A stretch of DNA of 64,000 nucleotides from positions 186,001 to 250,000 of the forward strand of contig NC_085925.1 in assembly GCF_035222485.1 (NCBI RefSeq). The letters run 5' to 3'. The position numbers and the translations under genes were made by a program. The stretch comes from Podospora pseudoanserina (lineage: Eukaryota > Ascomycota > Sordariomycetes > Sordariales > Podosporaceae). The notes beneath the pieces were generated by a model, which saw nothing but the letters and a program-made list of their open reading frames with translations, was not told the origin of the DNA and did not search any database. Each line of letters opens with the position of its first letter. Within the stretch, counting starts at the first letter, position 1. Shown piece by piece: positions 47,096 to 56,386 of this stretch.

Positions 47096-48401
47096 TCAAA
47101 ACTCCATTACCTCCACCTGTGAGCCGCAAGTCAAACATGTCTTGACCGTCATCCCCTCCGCATTCTCCACGGTCCTCCCCCACTCATGGGCATGTTTCCC
47201 TCGATCCCCAATCGCATCTCCAAACCTGGCTGCTTTTCCAGGGCCCGAGCCCGAGCCGTTGCTGTCCCCTTTGGCATTGTTCCTCCTGAAAGCCTCGGTC
47301 CTGGTCTTGCGCTTCAGGTCCAACAGCTTTTCTTTAAACTTGGCCTCCTTCCTCCTTTTTTTATCTTGCTCTCGCTTCTCGAATTCGGCGTCGAGTGCCT
47401 CTGCTGAGCCCCATTTCTGGTTGATGGCATACTCCTCGACCTGGTATCGTAGAAACAGCATCATGTCATGCCAGTGTGACTTGTGGGGATTTGGCTTGGA
47501 CAGGTGCGGTAGCAGCTCGGGATCTCTCAACTCGGCTTCGCAGGAACATCATGTTAGCAGCACAGCACCATGATCAGGACACCCCTGTGATGGACTCACG
47601 ATCCGTCAACAAGTAATCCTCTTTGCACTCCGTCTTGGTTAACAAGCTGTACCTTTCGGGAAACTTTTGCTTGCACCCGTTGCAGACAGCACACCCGAAC
47701 ACTTCTTCCCAGACAAAGTCGATCTCGACAGTCTTGCATTCCCTGCATCGTTTTCTCGTATTTTCATCTGCCAGCACACTCAGCCCGGGCTCGAAAGGTC
47801 CCGACTTGTTTCTCTGCAGTTTCTTGATCAGCTGCAGCCTTTCCCACTCGGCAGCAGTCATATTCGCCGGCTTCTGCTCCGCCTCGGGCTTGCCTGGTAC
47901 GCCGGCAGACATGCTCTTGTTCCAAGGGTCATCTTCGATGCTCAGGAAGCCGCCCTTTGTATCTGTCATGGCGCTAAAGTTGTAGTCGACATATTTCGTA
48001 AATTTGCGCGAGACTGGCTGCAGGCCCTCTCCTTCCTTGGCCGGACTCGTACGCGCATCCCGGTTTGTGGCCGGCACTTCGGCTCGCGATATCGACCCGT
48101 ATGGCCGTTTCTTCCCAGCCGGGGCGGCGGTTGTCGTTGATCCATCTGTCTGTTGTACATCGGAGGCACGGAGCTCGGCGTCGCGCTGCTCACGAATGGC
48201 TTTGGCGCGCAAGCGGTTTTCTTCCTGCAATCAGCGCGCGAGGTGAGCATCCATGGCGGTACCTTAATATCACTCGGAATTGCGGAGATGGAAGTAACCT
48301 ACGATGCGACGGGTGATTTCAGGTGTTGGTGGAGATTGTGGCCGTCTGGGGATGGTTGTGGTTGTCGCAGCCTCTCTTGGTGGGGTTGCTGGCTTATCCA
48401 T
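47096..48401 (-). CDS. rad14: DNA repair protein Rad14/XPA
   Basis: Three exons (48401-48303, 48224-47600, 47535-47096) with 78- and 64-nt introns give 387 aa. Exon 1 encodes a Thr/Pro-rich leader ending EITRRI. Exon 2 continues EENRLRAKAIREQRDAEL, the basic N-terminal helix of XPA. The zinc finger uses Cys193, Cys196, Cys214 and Cys217 (CRECKTVEIDFVWEEVFG, then CAVCNGC) with the standard C-x2-C-x17-C-x2-C spacing. The second splice restores YLLTD-PELRDPELLPHL, which matches the conserved LLTDPELxD of Rad14. The DNA-binding domain continues through KSHWHDMMLFLRYQVEEYA and a long basic helix. The tail ends in MTVKTCLTCGSQVEVMEF with an extra CxxC, positioned like the XPA C-terminal TFIIH-contact region. 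Role: damage verification and scaffold in nucleotide excision repair, nuclear. Confidence 0.95.
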
Positions 48402-48997
48402 GGCGAACAAAAATGTGGTTTGGTGTTCTTCGGGAGCCGTTGCTGTTTCGATTGATCATGTCGTTATCTGATAGCAGGTAGAGAAATGGTGTCTGCTCTT
48501 GATCATGGAAGCATCGTGTTGAGGTGAGAGCAACCTGCCTGAGCTGGAAGCTGGGGGATGCTCAAAGCGACGCAAGGACCGCCACCGACCACTCCCATCG
48601 GCGGGATGGCTATGACGCGTAGGTTGCTGCGCGGGACGGGGACTGGCCACCACCCCCAAATACTTTCAGGTCCATTAATTACTCGACAATTTTTACACAC
48701 AGGAAGACGGGACACTCCATGCACTGAACAAAGAATATCCATAGAAAGCCGTAGAAACAACCATGAGCAAAGTCGATTGACGAACGCACTTGATTATTGA
48801 AAAGCAAAACCAAGAACACCACGCCCCCCTCCGCTAATAATTGCTGATCCAGCCGACCCGCCATCCATTTCCCCCCAAAAAAATCTATCACAACGAGGCG
48901 CCCCCCGCAAGGGAACTTTCTTATCAAGAAAACCCCGCCAAAGCGCGCGCAGCCAACGGGACCCATCCATCCAGGACCATACATTTTGTAAAGTACT
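48402..48997. other. Spacer between Rad14 5' end and PHO88 3' end
   Basis: Holds the Rad14 promoter and the PHO88 3' UTR on the same strand. A 116-codon minus frame at 48679-49029 overlaps the PHO88 end in another frame and has no family character. Confidence 0.55.
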
Positions 48998-49745
48998 CTA
49001 CTCCTCCTTGGCGCCACCACGGCCGGCACGTTCGGCCGACTCGACAGCCTTCTTGTCGCTCTGGGCGGAGCCGTTCTGGAGACCGCTCATGAAGCCGGCA
49101 GCCTGCTTGAATGGGCGCTTGAGATCACCAGATGCGGGCTGGCCCCAGACGTGGATCTTGGTGAGGTTGGCCTCGAGGGCGCCCTTGAGAGGGATGATGC
49201 TCTGGATGAGGAGGGGATTGGTGTATTTGAAGTACAGGTGCATCACACCCATCATCAGGACACCCATCATCTGGGAGCGCATCAAGTTCTTGAGCTGGGC
49301 GAGGTCGTAGGCCTGGACCGTAGTGGTGACGAGCTTGCCCTCCTCGCTGGAGCCCATTGGCGCGGGTTCGACATACTTGAGCGTGGTAAGATCTGTAGAA
49401 AACAAGGACGCATGTTAGTCTGGGTCTCGCGGAGGCGCAACACGGAGAGAACGGGGAGGACGGGGAGGAACGGGAAAGACGGGGCGACGCACCCTTCTTC
49501 TTATTGATGGTGTTCTGGATGTAGAGGTAGATGCTCAGAATGATCAGGTTGCTGGCAATGTAGCCGGCGCGGCAGAGGTTGAGAACAGACTCGTCTTCGA
49601 AGGGAATCTTCTTGGCGACCTGCATCATCCCGAGGATGATGATCAGGTTGGTGCTGGAAAGCAACAGGTTAGCTGGCAGAACGAAACAATGGGCGCAGGG
49701 CCGGCGCCGGTGCGACGGTGCCTACATTTGTGGACTGAGACCCAT
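48998..49745 (-). CDS. pho88: PHO88/SND3 ER membrane protein
   Basis: Three exons (49745-49726, 49653-49493, 49392-48998) give 191 aa. The first exon is only 20 nt (MGLSPQ plus two bases) and splices to ITNLIIILGMMQVAKKIPFE, the conserved Pho88 opening. The second splice restores NKKKDLTTLKYVEPAPMG, again a family landmark. Hydrophobic segments are at residues about 7-20, 38-56 (ASNLIILSIYLYIQNTI) and 100-125 (MMGVLMMGVMHLYFKYTNP). Family role: in yeast Pho88 is Snd3, part of the SRP-independent SND pathway that targets proteins to the ER, and it was first linked to phosphate transport maturation. The C-terminal tail (KAVESAERAGRGGAKEE) is charged and cytosolic. The intron between exons 2 and 3 is purine-rich and repetitive. 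Confidence 0.95.
49436..49490 (+). repeat. Degenerate ACGGGGAGG repeat inside a PHO88 intron
   Basis: Imperfect copies of ACGGGGAGGA and ACGGGAAAG fill much of the 100-nt intron between PHO88 exons 2 and 3. Read on the gene strand it is a C/T-rich tract, which could act as a long polypyrimidine region for the acceptor. Confidence 0.65.
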
Positions 49746-51816
49746 TGTGACAGATGTGACTGCGTATGGAGATGCGCGGTGCAAGTTTGTCGGTTCCAGC
49801 GAGCGGTTATGGATGCTTGGAAGTGAGCGTGGACAGGCGATCCGGCCAGATTTTATTTCTCTGATGTCTCCAATCCAGAAACCCGTCTCAGCTCCGTGGC
49901 CACTCGCACGGATCCACTGCCAAAGCCCATAGCTTGGCATCCAACAAGACCAGGAGCGTGTTTGCAATGATAACCAACTAGATACCTAATTATTCATTTC
50001 ATCGACCAAGAGTCTTCGGGGAAATCTCTCTTGTATTTCAGATCATTTATGGCTACCTCTCTTTGCCCTCTCGAGCTCGAACTACGGAATCATGACAGGG
50101 GAAGGCCCCCGAATCATCTCGGAATAGAAAATTCAGTATATAGATAGCTTGAGAATACACCCTCCGTAGTTCGCCAAGTTTCAAGTAGAACCTCCCGCCT
50201 TTCACACTGTGGTGACCTCCAGACCCACTCCAGTGTCTCTCAGACCCTGGGGACATGTCGCTTGCAACGCTCTGGGTTTCGGCAGAGCAACCGTTGTCTC
50301 GCTCCATTCTTCCGCCACGAGCCAACCTCAACAACACTTAAGCTTTTCTGCATACCGGTGTACACCCACGTCGTCGTTCACAACCATGTTATGGTTAATC
50401 CTCTTTTCTGCGCAGTCTCGATGTCACCTTGCCAATGGGGGTAGCTGTTTGATGACAGCTGCATGTGGCGACCTGCAACTCTTCAACACGTCTTTGGATA
50501 TGCTATGGAACACAGAGATGGTTCTGAAAGGCCTCTCTCGCCTTCTCAGACGGGCAGATACCTCAACTAGCTTTACTGATGGATAGCATGGGCGTTTGAG
50601 AGTATTTGTTTACTTACAAGAATGTCGACCATATCACTTACCTCTACCACAGCACTCCTTCACAGTGATCCCACCTCTTCGTTTGCCTCCCATTTTCACT
50701 TAACAGCACCTCCAGCACGTTCGACATAGCCTACCTGCCAGATCTTTCCCGTGATAGCCAGAGGTAGTGTGCAAGTCAGTTTTGCCATTCCTAAGATTCC
50801 AACTGGGCCGTGAGAATACATAACTCAGCCGGTGGAATTCCTTCCGAATACACCATGCCAATCATCCTCAGACATACAATTCTTCCGTTCAACCAGCAGC
50901 AACGTTCAATGCTCAATCTCCGTATCACGCGGATTATTTGGCAGCATCAATCGACATATTTAAAGTCCTTTGCCTATCCACCCAATCGCGACGACATGAC
51001 GACCTACCATACCTACAACTTTAACCTCTCCTGGTATGAACTATCTTTCCCGAAAGATTACGCAGCTCCAATACCTTTCAGTGATCCACAAAAGTTAGGG
51101 GGTTGGCATGTGTGGTAAACACTGTAGACAATAATTCTCGCTCACCAAGCATGATTTGTCTCGTCAACATTCAATCAATACATGCATATAAATAGCACGA
51201 CTTTCTTCCTCGCGTCCTGAGCAAGCCCAGGGGCACAATGAAAAAAGAGAAATATGGCCGGTCAGACTTCCATCGACACCCACCCCGTCCAAGCGCCCGA
51301 AGGCAAGACCTTGAGAAATCGGGGTACAGATCATCGCCACTCTCTATACAGCCGCAGCACAAAGGCCAGCGACCGCCACCTTTGCAGGCAGGTCGAGAGT
51401 ATAAAAAAAGGCTCCTCACTGTTGGGCGCCGAGGATATCGTTCATCAACCCGGGTGGGATCTGTGGCTCCTTTAGGGAACACAAAAGAGGACGACTACTA
51501 TAGAAATGATTCTCTGAAGTATTGTCGACATGAAGAAAAAAAGAAAAAGCTAAATCGAAATGGAGGGAGGAGAGCACTCAATTTATACCCATTACCGGTG
51601 GCCAGTGCACGCATGCAAATTTGCACTCGCTCGCACAGACCATTCTCTCCACCCTGCAAAAATTCGGGCATCAAGTGGGACAGAATGGACCGCAAATCGT
51701 TTTGCCGACTCAGACCGCCAAAATTTCTCGCGCTGGAGAAGAGTTTTCCAATTTTTGTACGTGACAACGCTCAATATGGCACCATTGAATTTTGTTGGAC
51801 AAGGCATCTCAGCAAT
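49746..51816. other. Gene-poor 2 kb region
   Basis: Promoter side of PHO88, then about 1.5 kb with no frame I can support. Short frames (for example 50209-50586 plus, 51171-51482 minus) lack domains or plausible splice partners. The long plus frame from 51238 to 52395 runs antisense into the Pof1-like gene and is a shadow. No tRNA or repeat is seen. Confidence 0.5.
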
Positions 51817-52938
51817 CTATTCCCGATACAAGCCCTCCTCTTCAATCCACCACTTTACTCCGTCACTAACCATCTTATCCAACCTCTCCCTGTTGCCCTC
51901 CCTGGCAGCATCCCGTGCATAGGTACTACTGACCACCTCAGTCCCCGCCTCTCTTCCCTCGACCATCTCGATCCTCTCCGCCCATTCCTTGCTCCCGCTT
52001 ATCCTTCCCAGTCCATGACCTCCCCCCTCTTCCCCGTCATCATCCTGTACCAGGTCTTGCAGATACTTCAGCTGCTCGTCCTTCCCACCCCACTCATCAT
52101 CTGTCCGCATCGTCACCCTCAGCCTCGCCCTTTGAAACAATGGCCCAAGAGCCTTTTGCATAGGCGTCCTGGGCTTCTCTTGCTTGTTCTCCGCTGCTGT
52201 CGGCACACTCGTGTCCAGCGGCGTACCAGGCGGAGGGGCCGCCACCGGGCCGTAATACTTTGGATTGAACACCCGTATCAACGTGTCATAGCCCACCAAC
52301 ATGACCTGCCCCATCTTGACCTCTGGTGCACCCCGTTGGTAAAACCCGACCTGGTCAATCGCCTCGCTCTTCTCGTGGAAGAATGGCAAGGTTGATAGCC
52401 CAATGTCGACATCGATTGCTGTGTTGGCTTGCTGCTGTAGCCAAGCCTGGACATCTTGTGCAAAGGCCCACATCAATCCAAGGCGTTGATGAAAAGGGGC
52501 AGGTTTGGGCGCTTTGTCAGCGTTGTTGATTGAGAGCAACAATAGCAGCCTAGTTGTCTCGGCTCTGCCGCCTACATCCACGGCATTTTCCACGTTGTGG
52601 TTCGTGGTTGTTGGTGGCCGGCCCTCGGAGAGAATAGCGGATGTGGCCATCCGCAGGTGAGCCCGTGTTGGAGGGTTGAAGGACGAATCGAGGATAATCA
52701 GGGTGCGTGGTCTAGCCCGAGGGGGGAGAGGGCTTGGGATTGCAGGTTGGTCATCCTTCTGGCTTGTACCGACAGGTTGCCGTGATGCTGTGCAGATAAC
52801 TTCGAGCTTCGAGGAGGTGGCTTTGAACGAGGTGAGTGCTTGGGAGAAGAAAGCTGTCAGGACGCGGGCCGAAGCCGATACTCGCGGACGCATGGGTTGG
52901 TAACCAGCCTCTGGGGGCTCGCCAGGTGAAGAGGACAT
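51817..52938 (-). CDS. pof1: Pof1-like nicotinamide-nucleotide adenylyltransferase family protein
   Basis: Single exon, 373 aa. The nucleotidyltransferase signature is IILDSSFNPPTRAHLRMA (Thr91 and His94 of the (H/T)xGH-type motif, with Ala for the usual Gly). It is followed by QRLGLMWAFA, an aspartate-rich strand (IDVDIGLSTLPFFHEKS) and VMLVGYDTLIRVFNPKYYG. The C-terminal VVSSTYARDAAREGNRERLD corresponds to the ISSTxxR substrate-binding segment. This set matches fungal Pof1/NMNAT-like proteins; yeast Pof1 (about 258 aa) is an ATPase linked to ER stress and protein quality control, and its NMNAT activity is not certain. The extra length here is an N-terminal region with an amphipathic helix (ARVLTAFFSQALTSFKAT) and a Pro/Thr insert around residues 240-260. 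The start is the first ATG. Confidence 0.85.
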   Translation of the reverse strand: MSSSPGEPPEAGYQPMRPRVSASARVLTAFFSQALTSFKATSSKLEVICTASRQPVGTSQKDDQPAIPSPLPPRARPRTLIILDSSFNPPTRAHLRMATSAILSEGRPPTTTNHNVENAVDVGGRAETTRLLLLLSINNADKAPKPAPFHQRLGLMWAFAQDVQAWLQQQANTAIDVDIGLSTLPFFHEKSEAIDQVGFYQRGAPEVKMGQVMLVGYDTLIRVFNPKYYGPVAAPPPGTPLDTSVPTAAENKQEKPRTPMQKALGPLFQRARLRVTMRTDDEWGGKDEQLKYLQDLVQDDDGEEGGGHGLGRISGSKEWAERIEMVEGREAGTEVVSSTYARDAAREGNRERLDKMVSDGVKWWIEEEGLYRE

Positions 52939-54080
52939 AGCCTGGCACGCTCTACCTTGAGTAACGGCTCTCTGATGCTCACAGAGCTCTCATGCGGTTG
53001 CTATCGAGGTACGGATGATGACACAGCCAATGCAAGTGTACTTCCTGCTTGTGCAGCGGGGGTGGGGTAGTGGGGGGACAGGGTTTATGGGCCGCTTGCT
53101 TTTCTTATGTGCGAGAAACCCGGATCGTGAGAACCTCAACCCCAGATATCTGTTGTCGTTTCCTCCAAGTCCGCCTCTTCTTGTGCTTGTGATGTTTTCG
53201 GCGTTTGCTTGCTGATTACTAGGCCACGATGAGCAGGGTCACAATGCAAGGCTGGGCAGCGTGTCAAGCACAATTAGGGAAAGACTGTTCAGTCTGTCCC
53301 TAATTACCATCAACATGACCCCCCAGGTTTGGCTTGTTACAGGCAGCACTGCTGGCATCAGTTGAGCTCTTGTGCAAGAGATCGCCGCGAGAGAAGACAA
53401 AGCCATCGCCACGGGCCATAACACCATCTCACGCATTGGGCATCGCCAGTCTGAGAATGTCGCGCTGTTGGACCTCGACGCGACCGCCTCCTTGTCTGAG
53501 ACCCAATTCGACGCCTCCCAGGCTGTGTCCATTTATGGCCACATTGATGTTCTTATCAGCGCGGTGGCTCAGGGACGCAGAAGTACAACCCCATGGCTGC
53601 TAAGAAACTGTTCCATTCTTAGGGACCGGATGTAGAATAGGCCTCGAAAGATGGATCAGAAGTCATTCAGGCTTTGCAGGCCGTCGTTGATGCATGGTCG
53701 TCCAAAAGTCGAGTGAAATGTGTGGCGGTCCTCCTGCTGTTTATTTCACATCGGTGCAAACGGAAGCGGAGACAGGTAAATGCAGAGTCCTTTCTATACT
53801 TATCAAGAGTGACTTCAAGAATATATACCATTTCCAGTTATTGGCTATTAGTACCGCCGACAGGGCCATTGCGTTCATCCATCACAAGAAAAACCTGACA
53901 TGCCACACGCCAGCCGGGTACCTTATCTAGCATCCATGCTTGCACAACCCAATGACCCTAAATTTTGTCGACCACCAAACGCCATATACATGCAAAACTC
54001 CTCCAGCCGCCAATACTCATACAACGTACCTCCTTAAATGCAATAGAGGCAGCAGGTGGTGTTGGTAACAAACAAATCCT
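52939..54080. other. Intergenic region holding a decayed dehydrogenase
   Basis: Spacer between the Pof1-like gene (minus) and the 3' end of APC10 (minus). Contains the short-chain dehydrogenase relic at 53315-53635; the remainder is AT-rich and non-coding by inspection. Confidence 0.6.
53315..53635 (+). pseudogene. Remnant of a short-chain dehydrogenase/reductase gene
   Basis: From the ATG at 53315 the frame reads MTPQVWLVTGSTAGIS, an SDR opening with most of the TGxxxGIG cofactor loop. It meets a stop at 53363 and then continues in the same frame as ALVQEIAAREDKAIATG, VALLDLDATASLSETQF and IYGHIDVLISAVA, ending at a stop at 53633. These match the first Rossmann strands of classical SDRs (TGSTAGIG, DxDVT, GxIDVLINNA). 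The NNAG-type motif is altered (ISAVA) and the catalytic YxxxK region is missing, so only about 105 of roughly 280 residues remain. I judge it a dead, 3'-truncated host gene copy. The premature stop could also be reconciled by a tiny intron, but the loss of the C-terminal half argues against that. Confidence 0.75.
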
Positions 54081-55411
54081 TCAGCGAATCTCGGGCTCCC
54101 GCATAAAGTCGGGGAAGTTTGAGAAGCTCCCATCCCCAGAAGGCGGATGTTGGTCAAAAGAATCAAGAAGCTCCTGGAGAGTCTTTTCCTCGTCCACGGT
54201 CAAGCTTTGCAGTGTGGCTCGGTTGGAAGGGCGTGAGGCAAGATTGATGGTGGGTTCCCGGGGCAGGTCTTCTAGCGCCGCTCCCCCCACCAAGTTCTCA
54301 TCCAGGCCGTAAATCTTGATGCCACGGATGTGGGTGTCTTTGCCATTTTGGTGGTTTTCTTTGACGTGCATCTGCACCACCCAGCAACACAACGAGTGTC
54401 CATCATAGCCGCCGCCAGCATCGCTGATGGGAACGTCTTGCCAACCTACGGGGTTCACCAGAGGCATCTCGGCAAACTGAATCAGATCATGAGGGCTTGT
54501 CCCGGCATAGAAGACAATATTGGTAGGCGTATAAGACTCGTCTTGGCTATAATCCACGTAGAACCGGATGGCACGGATCTCAACACGGCGCACAAAATGC
54601 ATCGTGAGAAGGTGAGGCTGTTGGCCGTCCGATCTACAAGACCAGTCAGCAACCGCCGGCGACACAGAGTCTTCGATGAAGGGCGTTTCACTTACTGCCA
54701 GTACTTGTCTGTATCGTCGCTCAAGAGCTCGGTAACTCCATTTCCGGGCTTGTGGCTGCTGACTCCAAAATGCGCAAGGTTGTTGATCTCCTTCAATCCG
54801 AGAGCAGTGGGGTCAAATGGGGGTTCCTGAGGCTGGTCGGAACCGTCCTGCTCCTGCCCGTCGTCAAAGTCGTCTTCATCCATGTATTCCTCGCTGTAGT
54901 AGGTGTCGTCATCGCGAGGCTCTCTATAGCCATAGGCGTCGGGGTCGTCGTCCTCCGGCGCCGGCTCATCTTGGTCCAAATCTCCCTCTGGCCCATCCTC
55001 TAGCTCCTCTTCAAACTGGCCCCGAGCCTCTTGAACTGCCACCTCGTGGTCTTGAGTTCGGTAGTGCTCCATACCGACTTCCTCAGCTTCCGCAAGTGGC
55101 TCCTGGCGAGACGGGGTGACAGGAGACAGAAACTGGGGCTGTTGGTGAGTGTAACCTGGGGCCTGGGTAACTTCGGCCGAGGCTGCGGGTAAGCTGCCCT
55201 GATAGTTAGTCAATACCACCACCTCATTCATGCCGTGAATTCCACGTTGCACTCCGGTCAAAACAGCAAGCTTGTTCTCTTGCTCTAGGACGATGGGGCG
55301 GCGCTTCATGGGACCGTGACGAGAGAGACAGAGGTCATGGTTTGAGTCCAGCTCTCCCAGCACACGTCGCTTCTGCTGAACTACAACCCGACGAGGTCGA
55401 TTTTGAATCAT
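54081..55411 (-). CDS. apc10: Anaphase-promoting complex subunit 10 (APC10/Doc1) with long N-terminal extension
   Basis: Two exons (55411-54696 and 54633-54081) joined by a 62-nt intron that restores DKYWQSDGQQPHLLTMHF give 422 aa. The DOC domain is at about residues 215-370: VTELLSDDTDKYWQSDGQQP, RVEIRAIRFYVDYSQDESYT, FAEMPLVNPVGWQDVPI and HIRGIKIYG. Together these are diagnostic of APC10. The protein ends EPEIR; a C-terminal Ile-Arg tail is the known contact with Cdc27/APC3. The first about 210 residues are an extension absent from the roughly 185-residue human APC10: a basic start (RPRRVVVQQKRRVLGELDSN), a Pro/Gln-rich stretch, and a strongly acidic region (EEELEDGPEGDLDQDEP onward). Role: co-receptor for D-box degrons in the APC/C ubiquitin ligase. 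The gene is divergent from mre11. Confidence 0.94.
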
Positions 55412-56386
55412 GGCGACGGCCTGATGGGGGTTGTATTACTCTCGTCGCCAGGAAGCTGGAGGGAAAGGAGGTTTGAGGAGGCGTGGATTGGATGAAAGGC
55501 GGTGGATGATGAACGAGAGAAATAAAAAGATGGCAGAAGAGAAGAGGCCCTTCGCTGCGGATTAGGGCACCAAGAAAAAACAGCAGTGGAGGATGAAAAG
55601 AAGAAAAGAAGGGAAGGAGGGGCAAGAAGCGAGGGGCGGGGGGCGAGGGGACGCAGTGAGCAAAAGATCCAGGAAAGGAAGTGGGAAGGTGATGGCGAGG
55701 GGCATGTTGGAGGAGAGCAGTGGATGAAAGCTGCGAGCGCCGAGACGGGGCCAAATTCTGAGTATAAAAAATGAGGGTAATCGTTGGGAAAGTCGGCGGT
55801 TGTGGTGCTTTTTCATAGGATGAGTTTACTTACACTGGGAAATAGGGGGGCCCCTTTGATGTTATTCCGATGCGAAGACAGTTCTCGCGGCTCTACCAAC
55901 GATGGGAACAGCTGTCAGAGAAGGTTGTTCGACCACGCGCTGAAATAGACGGGTATGACGGGTGCTAGAGTTCCGAGTTGGCGCATCTGCCATCATCCCT
56001 TTGAGAAACTCGGCTTCAACCAAGAGCATACTATCATGGCTTGGAGAGAGTTGGTCTGCATCCCTGTCGACAATACAAACACACAGTTTGGAAAGATGGA
56101 GAGGTGCGTTGTACCTTTCAAGCCCCACCTCATCAATAGTGGGGCAGCAGAGCTCGTGACTGCGCGTGCGGTGGTCGTGTTTCCCGCTTTCCTTTGCGCG
56201 ACTCTAACCTCAAGCTCCATTGGACTTTGACACTGAACCCCAAAATCTTTATCGCGTCGACAACGGCAGCAACGATAATAACAGGACCACACTACTTTTC
56301 CAGTATCCTCTCCAATTCTCCCCGGTGTTTTCTATCCTGCAATCTCTAAAGCCCCCTTGTCTGGCTGGCAGTGCCTGTTTCTCGAA
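55412..56386. promoter_or_regulatory. Divergent apc10-mre11 promoter region
   Basis: About 975 bases separate the start codons. The apc10 side is purine-rich on the plus strand (GGAAAGGAGG, GAAGAAAAGAAGGG at 55455-55620), giving a pyrimidine-rich leader on the gene strand. No gene is supported inside. Confidence 0.5.

Noticed and set aside
51238-52395. 385-codon plus-strand frame
   Set aside because: Overlaps the Pof1-like gene in antisense; low-complexity Pro/Leu-rich composition and no domain.
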